A DNA stretch of 64,000 nt. It comes from Marinobacter denitrificans (GTDB taxonomy: Bacteria; Pseudomonadota; Gammaproteobacteria; Pseudomonadales; Oleiphilaceae). Made by a program: the position numbers and the translations under genes. Below the pieces are notes generated by a model that had not been told where the DNA came from, made no database searches, and saw nothing but the letters and a program-made list of their open reading frames with translations. How positions within the stretch are numbered: position 1 is the first letter of the stretch; each line of letters opens with the position of its first letter. Location: the NCBI RefSeq assembly GCF_008795955.1, contig NZ_VMHN01000003.1, positions 124,001-188,000 on the forward strand, read 5' to 3'. Positions 57,788 to 64,000 of this stretch are shown here, one piece after another.

Positions 57788-58245
57788 TGCAAAAACCTGC
57801 CGTATTTACCGTTCATTATGTTCTCAAGAACAAAGTGGGAGAACTGGTCGACACTTCCGAGGGCAGCGAGCCGCTGTATTTCCTGGAGGGTAGCCCGGAA
57901 ATTATTGAAGGCATCCAGAAAGCGGTGAAAGACCGCAATGTGGGGGATTGCCTTGAAGTCACCGTACCCCCGTCCATGGCCTATGGCGAGCACAATCCGG
58001 AACTGATCCGCAAGGTGCCTCGCTCGATGTTCGAGGGGGTGGAAAACCTGCACGTGGGGATGAAATTCCAGACTAACACCGGCGACAGGGCTCAGGTGGT
58101 CCAGGTGGTGGGCATTGACGGCAATCTCGTTCGGGTCGATGCCAATCACCCGCTGGCGGGTTTCACTCTCTACTTCGACCTGGAGATTATCGGCAAGCGT
58201 GAAGCCACGGAAGAGGAAATCAACGCAGGCCACCCCCTGAGTTGA
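57787..58245 (+). CDS. FKBP-type peptidyl-prolyl isomerase (SlyD-like)
   Basis: A 152-residue cytosolic isomerase or chaperone. FKBP residues are seen in VDTSEGSEPLYFLEG, IIEGIQKAV and a SlyD-type insert-in-flap region (MAYGEHNPELIRKV). It lacks the long metal-binding histidine tail of SlyD, so is closer to FkpB/SlpA. The start shares one base with the CoA-transferase stop (TGATG). It converges on the acyltransferase gene. Confidence 0.91.
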   Translation: MQKPAVFTVHYVLKNKVGELVDTSEGSEPLYFLEGSPEIIEGIQKAVKDRNVGDCLEVTVPPSMAYGEHNPELIRKVPRSMFEGVENLHVGMKFQTNTGDRAQVVQVVGIDGNLVRVDANHPLAGFTLYFDLEIIGKREATEEEINAGHPLS

Positions 58246-58247
58246 GG

Positions 58248-59054
58248 TTACACGTCAGGGCTGGCAACTACCGCTGGCCCGGCAGCTTCCCGGTCTGCCA
58301 GCCGCCCGGCCTGTATTTGCCACAGGCCCTCCCTGACGGTCTTCTGCAGTTCCCCTGACAACTCCGATTGTTCCTTGCTGCTCAGTGGGGATACCACCGG
58401 ATGGGCGATTATGCCCACTTCTACAGCTGGCTGGCGGAGCATGCGGATCAGGTGGTGGTGGAACTCATCATCACCGATAAACGGGGCCAGGTGGTCCGGA
58501 TGGCCTTTGCGCAGGTAACCGATACTGATGGGCTGTATGTCTACGCCGGCATCGGCTGCAGCCTGGAGCAGACGGCTGTGAAATGGCAGCACGGTGACGC
58601 CCGCGGTTGTGGTGCCTTCCGGAAATACCAGTACTGACTGCCCGCGCATCAATGTATTCGCTATTTCCCGTCGGGCCTGCCCCGCTTTACCGCTACCACG
58701 CTGGATAAACAGTGTGCCCGCCTGCTTCGCCAGCCAGCCGATCACCGGCCAGTGCCCCACCTCCGCCTTCGATAGAAACCTAAGGGGCACCATGCTCCCG
58801 AGTACCGGAATATCAGACCATGAGATGTGATTGCAGACATAGAGCACGGGGCGGCTGCTGAAAGTGCCCCGAGTGGCCACCCGATAACCCAGGCACCAGC
58901 TGGCGCCGCTGAAGCAGAAGCGGGCGAAGGGCGCACGGTCGGTCCGGACCCGGAGAACGGTATCCACCAGTACCAGGATACCGGCGAGTAAGGCGGTCAG
59001 GGCCATAAATCCGACAAAAAGTGTGAGTCTGGTGGTCAGGCGTATCAGTTCCAT
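58248..59054 (-). CDS. Lysophospholipid/lyso-ornithine acyltransferase (PlsC/OlsA family)
   Basis: A 268-residue membrane acyltransferase with an N-terminal helix (about 8-32). It shows the HX4D motif in NHISWSD and the acceptor motif FPEGTTT. PlsC domains of this kind acylate lyso-phosphatidic acid or, next to an OlsB-like gene, lyso-ornithine lipid. GGGAG is 7 nt before the ATG at 59054; a GTG at 59090 would overlap the preceding gene closely. It follows the OlsB-like gene, supporting an ornithine-lipid pair. Confidence 0.87.
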   Translation of the reverse strand: MELIRLTTRLTLFVGFMALTALLAGILVLVDTVLRVRTDRAPFARFCFSGASWCLGYRVATRGTFSSRPVLYVCNHISWSDIPVLGSMVPLRFLSKAEVGHWPVIGWLAKQAGTLFIQRGSGKAGQARREIANTLMRGQSVLVFPEGTTTAGVTVLPFHSRLLQAAADAGVDIQPISIGYLRKGHPDHLAPFIGDDEFHHHLIRMLRQPAVEVGIIAHPVVSPLSSKEQSELSGELQKTVREGLWQIQAGRLADREAAGPAVVASPDV

Positions 59055-59090
59055 GACTGGCTCCCGGCTTATCTGGTGGAGATTTGCCAC

Positions 59091-59855
59091 TTAACGGCCC
59101 TGGTGGCGCATGAAGTGGCGACTGTAGCGACTGGCCAGGTTGTTTACATCCAGCACCACCAGCAGGTCTGCACAACGGAAATCCGGGTCCCAGCAGGGCT
59201 CTCCGCACACACGGGCACCGAGCCGCATATAGGCTTTGATCAGCGCCGGGACATCGACTGGCCGGTCTTCACTGACGGAATGGGTGAGATGGGGGAGCGC
59301 TCGCAAGGGGGTCACCCGGTATTTTTCACTGGCCAGGAATTCCCGTTGCAGGTAGCGGGCAATGCGCCAGGCTTTCAGACCCCCATCGGACATGCCGATG
59401 CTGGCACATCCGATCAGGTAGTCTACGCTACGTGATACCAGATATTCCGCCACCGAAGCCCATAGCAGGCTGATGGTGGCGCCGTTGCGGTAGTCGGGGT
59501 GGACGCAGGTGCGTCCGAGTTCGGCCACGGTTCCCGGGAGCTGATACAGCGAAGACAGTTCGAATTCGCCCTCGGAATAGAACCCCCCGGCTTTCATGGC
59601 ATTGCTGTGATGAAGTACTCGAGTGGTTGCCACCAGCCTGCCGGTATTCTCATCGGAGACAACCAGATGATCGCAGTAGGGGTCAAACTCGTCGGCGTCG
59701 ATTCCGGGAATGGCAGCTCCCAGGTCGGAGCCATATTCCTCCGAGAACACCTCATATCGCAGTCTCTGCGCGGCTTCCACGATATCCGGCTGCTGGGTGA
59801 TCACAGTTTTAAGCCGGCGGACCGGGCGTGATATACGGGCTGTCCGGGCGATCAT
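59091..59855 (-). CDS. OlsB-like GNAT-family N-acyltransferase
   Basis: A 254-residue GNAT-fold acyltransferase. Features shared with OlsB (L-ornithine N-alpha-acyltransferase) and PEP-CTERM/autoinducer-type PF13444 proteins include AAQRLRYEVFSEEYGSDLG, YCDHLVV, and AELGRTCVHPDYRNGATISLL. It would make lyso-ornithine lipid from 3-hydroxyacyl-ACP; the following PlsC-type gene would add the second acyl chain. GAGG lies 8 nt before the ATG. Possible Pho-box control is noted upstream. Confidence 0.87.
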   Translation of the reverse strand: MIARTARISRPVRRLKTVITQQPDIVEAAQRLRYEVFSEEYGSDLGAAIPGIDADEFDPYCDHLVVSDENTGRLVATTRVLHHSNAMKAGGFYSEGEFELSSLYQLPGTVAELGRTCVHPDYRNGATISLLWASVAEYLVSRSVDYLIGCASIGMSDGGLKAWRIARYLQREFLASEKYRVTPLRALPHLTHSVSEDRPVDVPALIKAYMRLGARVCGEPCWDPDFRCADLLVVLDVNNLASRYSRHFMRHQGR

Positions 59856-60156
59856 TTATAGGCCTCTTTTTTGTCCACTTTGGGACAAGGCTATGAACTC
59901 GGTGTGACACCGAAATGAACGAGCCATGACGACTTCGTGACAGATGAGTTGGGGCGGGGTCGTAGTGTGACGTTTGTCACGGGCTGTAACGAACGGGCGG
60001 TTCCATGTATATTTCTGAATAGCATGTATAATTGCTGTTACAGGAGGTAGCCTGTATTGTCAGTGACATGGCAGACCTTCTGACCAAAGACTCTTGTCCG
60101 GCCAGGTGGGGTGAACATGGCCGGAAGCTTCAAAAACCGGAAAAACAAAATCAGAG
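59856..60156. promoter_or_regulatory. Divergent control region of the OlsB-like and RstA-like genes
   Basis: A 301-bp gap with no gene. It contains a Pho-box-like 18-mer on the minus strand (59926-59943) and the perfect palindrome GTGAC-GTTT-GTCAC (59967-59980). A TATAAT (60027-60032) facing rstA has no good -35. GTGAC/GTCAC words recur several times. Confidence 0.55.
59926..59943 (-). promoter_or_regulatory. Pho-box-like site upstream of the OlsB-like gene
   Basis: CTGTCACGAAGTCGTCAT aligns with the PhoB consensus CTGTCAT-N4-CTGTCAT at 11 of 14 defined positions, in the direction of the acyltransferase gene and about 70 bp before its ATG. Confidence 0.4.
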
Positions 60157-60894
60157 ATGGACGGCGTGGAACAGACGAACGAAAGTTGGCGGATTCTTAT
60201 AGTCGAAGATGATGAGAGACTGGCGGAGCTGACCAGGGAGTACCTGGAAGGCAATGGTCTGACGGTCGCTCTAGAAACCCACGGTGGCAAAGCGGTAGAG
60301 CGTATCCGCCAGGAGCAGCCTGACCTGGTCGTGCTTGACCTGATGTTGCCCGGTGAAGACGGGCTTTCCATCTGCAGGCGTGCCCGGCCATTCTATCCCG
60401 GCCCCATCATCATGCTCACCGCCCGTACGGATGATCTCGATCAGGTGCTCGGTCTGGAAATGGGGGCTGATGATTACATTGGCAAACCCGTTCAGCCCAG
60501 GGTGCTGCTGGCAAGAATCCGTGCTTTGCTGAGGCGGGTTACCGAGAATGGTTCTGCCTCTGCAGAAGAGGGCAGTGGCGAAGAACCCGTCAGGCTGCAG
60601 TTCAATGACCTGGTGGTAGACCGCTCCATGCGCGAAGCGTGGCTGAATGAAGACAGCATTGATCTGACCAGTGCCGAATTCGACCTGCTGTGGTTGTTGG
60701 CCAGCAATGCTGGCCGCGTTCTCAGCCGTGAAGAAATCTTTACGGCGCTGAGAGGGATCGAATACGATGGACAGGACCGCTCGATTGACGTCCGGGTGTC
60801 ACGGATACGGCCCAAGATCGGTGATGACCCCATTCATCCGAGGCGCATAAAAACCGTACGCAGCAAAGGCTATCTGTTTGTAAAGGAAGCCTGA
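60157..60894 (+). CDS. OmpR-family response regulator (RstA-like)
   Basis: A 245-residue regulator with receiver Asp61 (LVVLDLMLPGEDG), switch residues LTART, and K-P loop GADDYIGKPVQPR. The C-terminal OmpR winged helix has LTSAEFDLLWLLASNAG and a final RIKTVRSKGYLFV. The linker is acidic. Start is not firm: the ATG lacks a clear ribosome site and a GTG three codons later is possible. It is paired with the kinase 58 bp downstream. Confidence 0.92.
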   Translation: MDGVEQTNESWRILIVEDDERLAELTREYLEGNGLTVALETHGGKAVERIRQEQPDLVVLDLMLPGEDGLSICRRARPFYPGPIIMLTARTDDLDQVLGLEMGADDYIGKPVQPRVLLARIRALLRRVTENGSASAEEGSGEEPVRLQFNDLVVDRSMREAWLNEDSIDLTSAEFDLLWLLASNAGRVLSREEIFTALRGIEYDGQDRSIDVRVSRIRPKIGDDPIHPRRIKTVRSKGYLFVKEA

Positions 60895-60952
60895 CTGTTC
60901 AGTCTCTGGCGCTGGCCCGTCCGGGCCGGCGTTCATTGCCAGGGTTATTGCA

Positions 60953-62527
60953 ATGCCCCTCAAGTTTTTTCTCAAGCTGTATGCCCGCCTGATTGGCCTG
61001 ACCTTTCTGATTCTCCTGCTTTGTGCCGCGCTTTTTCTGGGCGTGAATTCCGTGCGGGAACAGTTCTGGCAGGAGCGCTTTTCGGCGCCATTGCTGCACT
61101 GGATTGGGGCTACCTCCTATCCGGAACAGCAATATCATTGGCTTGAGTCATTCTATGATTTCCGCGTAACTCCCCCCGGTGACCTGCCATTCTCCGATGT
61201 CATAATGGAGCGTCTGTCCTATGGCCAGGTAGTGGCACTGGAAACCAGTATTGGCCAGCAGGTGATGATTCAGGACGGTCAGGGCCGTGTTCTCGACCTG
61301 CGATTCCGGGATATCTACAGTGACGTTGCCGAGGCAACCGCACTGATTGCCCGTATCCATCTCGACGCCACGCCGGCAGAAGGCCGGGAAGATGCCATGG
61401 TCCAGCTCTCCGGAGCGCTGGGGGTGGAAATGGTGCCGGTCCAGGACCAGTCCGCACTCCCGGATTCAGATGTTCTGGAGCGTGTCTCGGAGCGTGGAAT
61501 CTCGCTTTATCATCACCCGTCAAAGGACAGGGCTCATGTGCTGCTTCGGCTGGAGGACGGCACTCTGGTGGATATGGCAATGCCTGCACAGTTCGATCCC
61601 TGGGCCTGGCCAGTGATTATGCTCTTGCTGGTTGTTGCAGGCAGTGTGCTGGCGCTGGCGCTCTATCTGGCTCTGAGGGATGTGGACAGCAATCTCCGCG
61701 CTGTGGAATCCGTCGCCATTCGTATTGCCCGCGGGGAAATGGGCGCCCGGGTCGACGCCGGCGACAGCCGGCTGGTGTCGCGATTGGCGGCAGCCTTCAA
61801 CAGCATGGCGGAGCATATCCAGCGATTGGTGGGCGTGCAGCGGGAAATGATCCATGCGGTTTCCCACGAACTGAGAACGCCAGTGGCGCGTATCCGGTTT
61901 GGTGTTCAGATGATTGAGAGCGCCAGCAGCCCGGAAGCATTGCAGAAGCAGCTGGACGGCATCGATGGTGATATCCAGGAGCTGGATGAACTGATCGACG
62001 AAATACTGACTTACGCAAGGCTTGAGCAGGGCGGACCGGTCTTCGCGCTGCAGGAAACGTCGGTCTCGGACATCGTCCGCCAGGTGGTCAGCGAACAGCA
62101 GATGACCCGGCCTGAGCACAGCATTGAGGCGGATATCGACGAAGAATCGGAGCGCTGGTCATTGTCGGATGTGGAGCCCCGGTACCTGCACCGGGCAATC
62201 CAGAACCTGGTGGGCAATGCTGCTCGCTATGCCGCCCGGAATGTCAGGGTTCATTGCCAGTTTGATGAAGACAATTGCCGCATCGATGTTGAAGATGATG
62301 GCCCGGGTATCCCGGAAGAGGACTGGGAAAAAGTGTTTACGGCCTTTGCGCGGCTGGATGACAGCCGCACCCGAACCTCGGGAGGTTATGGTCTTGGCTT
62401 GTCCATCGTGAGAAGAATTCTGTATTGGCACGGCGGCCAGGCGTTCGTCAGCCGTAGTGACGAGCTGGGCGGTGCCCGGTTCAGTCTGGTATGGCCCCGT
62501 AAGAAGCCTACGGAACACAGTCTGTAA
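60953..62527 (+). CDS. Sensor histidine kinase (RstB-like)
   Basis: A 524-residue kinase with TM1 at about 12-32, a periplasmic sensor of about 185 residues, and TM2 at about 218-240. HAMP is at about 243-296, and phospho-acceptor His305 lies in MIHAVSHELRTPVARI. The HATPase domain ends GYGLGLSIVRRILYWHGG. The RstAB resemblance rests on the HELRTPVARIRFG box and the regulator. It is cotranscribed with the regulator. Confidence 0.92.
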   Translation: MPLKFFLKLYARLIGLTFLILLLCAALFLGVNSVREQFWQERFSAPLLHWIGATSYPEQQYHWLESFYDFRVTPPGDLPFSDVIMERLSYGQVVALETSIGQQVMIQDGQGRVLDLRFRDIYSDVAEATALIARIHLDATPAEGREDAMVQLSGALGVEMVPVQDQSALPDSDVLERVSERGISLYHHPSKDRAHVLLRLEDGTLVDMAMPAQFDPWAWPVIMLLLVVAGSVLALALYLALRDVDSNLRAVESVAIRIARGEMGARVDAGDSRLVSRLAAAFNSMAEHIQRLVGVQREMIHAVSHELRTPVARIRFGVQMIESASSPEALQKQLDGIDGDIQELDELIDEILTYARLEQGGPVFALQETSVSDIVRQVVSEQQMTRPEHSIEADIDEESERWSLSDVEPRYLHRAIQNLVGNAARYAARNVRVHCQFDEDNCRIDVEDDGPGIPEEDWEKVFTAFARLDDSRTRTSGGYGLGLSIVRRILYWHGGQAFVSRSDELGGARFSLVWPRKKPTEHSL

Positions 62528-62831
62528 GCGAATTTGTGACGGGTTTCTCGGTGTCTCACCGGATGTAACAAACACGCAACACAACCACAACTGAAGGGCT
62601 TCTCGATCAGCGGGATACTGTTTGTGTAAGGGATGACTTTTGAGGTTGTAGTTCTTACGAACTTTCCTTGTTTCATTCGTCATTTGAGGGCCGGTTTTCC
62701 GGCCCTTTTTTTATGCTCGTCCCTGGAGCCCCCTCTTCCCCGGGCTTCTGCCCATAGCGTTCTCCCCCATCCTTTGAGAAGATTGCGGCATCAACAACAA
62801 TGATGCAGATAACTCTGAAAGGACGCCTGAA
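62528..62831. other. Gap between the RstB-like kinase and glpK
   Basis: 304 bp with no gene that I can support. It holds one strong terminator (62686-62714) and presumably the glpK promoter further on; no convincing -35/-10 pair or glycerol-regulator site stood out. Confidence 0.6.
62686..62714 (+). terminator. Intrinsic terminator after the RstA/RstB-like genes
   Basis: GGGCCGG-TTTT-CCGGCCC followed directly by seven T residues. It is a textbook Rho-independent terminator 160 nt past the kinase stop. Confidence 0.95.
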
Positions 62832-64000
62832 ATGACCCAGTACCTGCTCGCCATCGACCAGGGAACAACCAGCTCCCGCGCCATCGTGTTCGACGCAACC
62901 GGCGCCTCTGTGGCTACTGCGCAACAGGAATTCCACCAGTATTTTCCCAAAGATGGTCAGGTTGAACATGATGCCCGTGAAATCTGGGACAGCACCCTGG
63001 TGGTTTGCCGCGAAGCGCTGAAAGAGTCGGGCCTCAGAGCGTCAGAACTGGCCGGTATCGGCATCACCAACCAGCGTGAAACCACGGTAATCTGGGATCG
63101 AAAAACCGGCGAGCCTATCCACCATGCCATTGTCTGGCAGGATCGACGCACGGCCTCAGTTTGTACAAAGCTCAAAGCCGATGACCACGAGAATACGGTT
63201 GTTGATCGCACGGGGTTGCTTATTGACCCTTATTTTTCCGCCACCAAGATCGCCTGGATACTGGATAACGTTGAAGGCGCGAGGGCCAGAGCCGAAGCAG
63301 GGGAACTTGCTTTCGGTACCGTCGACAGCTGGCTGTTGTGGAATCTCACGAGCGGCCGGTCGCACCGCACCGATGCCACCAACGCCTCCCGTACCGCGTT
63401 GTTCAATATCCACGAACAGCAGTGGGACGATGAATTGCTGACACTGTTCCGGGTCCCCCGCGAACTGCTACCCGAGGTGCTGGATTCGGCGGCGGACTTT
63501 GGCATCACCGACGAGCACTGGCTGGGCGCTCCCGTGCCGGTGGCGGGCATTGCCGGGGACCAGCATGCCGCTCTGGTCGGTCAGGCCTGTTTTGAGCCAG
63601 GCATGGCGAAGAGCACATACGGAACTGGCTGTTTTCTGATGCTGAATACGGGAGAGAAAGCGCTGCGTTCAGAAAACAGGCTGTTGACTACCATGGCCTA
63701 TCGCCTCAATGGCAAGCCCTGCTACGCAATGGAGGGCAGCATATTTGTTGCCGGGGCTGCCATGCAGTGGTTGCGGGACGGCCTCCGACTGATCAGTCAC
63801 GCCAGTGAGTCGTCTGCCTATGCGGCCAAGGTGGGGGTGGATAATGCGGTTTACCTGGTGCCAGCCTTTACCGGACTGGGCGCTCCGCACTGGGACCCTC
63901 ATGCCCGCGGAGCAATAATGGGACTGACCCGGGATACCGGCATTGGCGAAATCGTCACTGCCGGGCTGCAGTCCGTGTGCTACCAGACCAAGGATCTGAT
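62832..64000 (+). CDS. glpK: Glycerol kinase (3' part lies beyond the window)
   Basis: It phosphorylates glycerol to glycerol 3-phosphate. The first 389 codons are visible of about 495 usual. The start [18 protein letters not shown] is diagnostic of FGGY glycerol kinases. [28 protein letters not shown] and the [12 protein letters not shown] region follow. AAAGGA is 9 nt before the ATG. No frameshift is seen up to the edge. Confidence 0.96.
   Translation, partial: MTQYLLAIDQGTTSSRAIVFDATGASVATAQQEFHQYFPKDGQVEHDAREIWDSTLVVCREALKESGLRASELAGIGITNQRETTVIWDRKTGEPIHHAIVWQDRRTASVCTKLKADDHENTVVDRTGLLIDPYFSATKIAWILDNVEGARARAEAGELAFGTVDSWLLWNLTSGRSHRTDATNASRTALFNIHEQQWDDELLTLFRVPRELLPEVLDSAADFGITDEHWLGAPVPVAGIAGDQHAALVGQACFEPGMAKSTYGTGCFLMLNTGEKALRSENRLLTTMAYRLNGKPCYAMEGSIFVAGAAMQWLRDGLRLISHASESSAYAAKVGVDNAVYLVPAFTGLGAPHWDPHARGAIMGLTRDTGIGEIVTAGLQSVCYQTKDL

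Noticed and set aside
1..64000. CRISPR arrays, insertion sequences, integrases, phage genes or toxin-antitoxin pairs
   Set aside because: I found no regularly spaced repeats, transposase or integrase motifs, or attachment-site duplications; PIN and PhoH are fused in one protein and not paired with an antitoxin.

Overview
The window is a GC-rich chromosomal segment of a marine-type gammaproteobacterium. The conserved block TPR lipoprotein-lolB-ispE-tRNA-Gln-prs-rplY-pth-ychF, divergent from hemA-prfA-prmC-moeB, matches the Pseudomonas/Marinobacter gene order. TRAP and tripartite tricarboxylate transporters, a chemoreceptor and a CHASE4 diguanylate cyclase also fit. I infer Marinobacter or a close relative, from recognition only. 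I see no rRNA, insertion sequence, prophage or CRISPR array; the segment is dense and looks vertically inherited.

Layout. 1-3413: a truncated chemoreceptor, lipA and O-acetylhomoserine sulfhydrylase, all on the minus strand. 3564-9155: a complete oppABCDF-type peptide uptake operon. 9170-10304: a secreted PA14/fibronectin protein and tRNA-Met. 10394-17297: the minus-strand housekeeping block. 17534-21494: hemA-prfA-prmC-moeB, closed by a striking 107-bp inverted-repeat element. 21610-23010: photolyase. 23116-27759: a compact six-gene operon (DUF432-like protein, MscS channel, retropepsin-like protease, RimK, M14 deacylase/peptidase, YjbQ). 27770-29440: diguanylate cyclase.

29812-43008 is a carboxylate-uptake region with two unrelated transporters, each beside its own two-component system. 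A TAXI-type TRAP transporter sits with a DctB/DctD pair and is preceded by a good sigma-54 promoter with upstream palindromes. A TctCBA transporter plus porin is divergent from a CitA/CitB-type pair. 43100-45805 holds PIN-PhoH, CBS and START-domain proteins. 46001-48565 is minCDE fused into one apparent operon with HopJ-family and DUF1244 genes. 48680-51953 holds LexA-controlled dinB and a large membrane protein with a TerB-like tail. 51911-59855 holds lipid and metabolic genes: PAP2 phosphatase, SQD2/MgtA-like glycosyltransferase, aldo/keto reductase, a small secreted protein, a long CoA-transferase/hydrolase with an FKBP isomerase, and an ornithine-lipid acyltransferase pair preceded by a Pho-box-like site. 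60157-64000 holds an RstA/RstB-like pair and the start of glpK.

The best candidates for something under-described are the MscS/RimK/protease/deacylase operon, the 107-bp element after moeB, the DUF1244-HopJ-minCDE operon and the sigma-54 control region of the TRAP transporter. Starts were chosen by Shine-Dalgarno spacing and family alignment from memory; no database search was possible.
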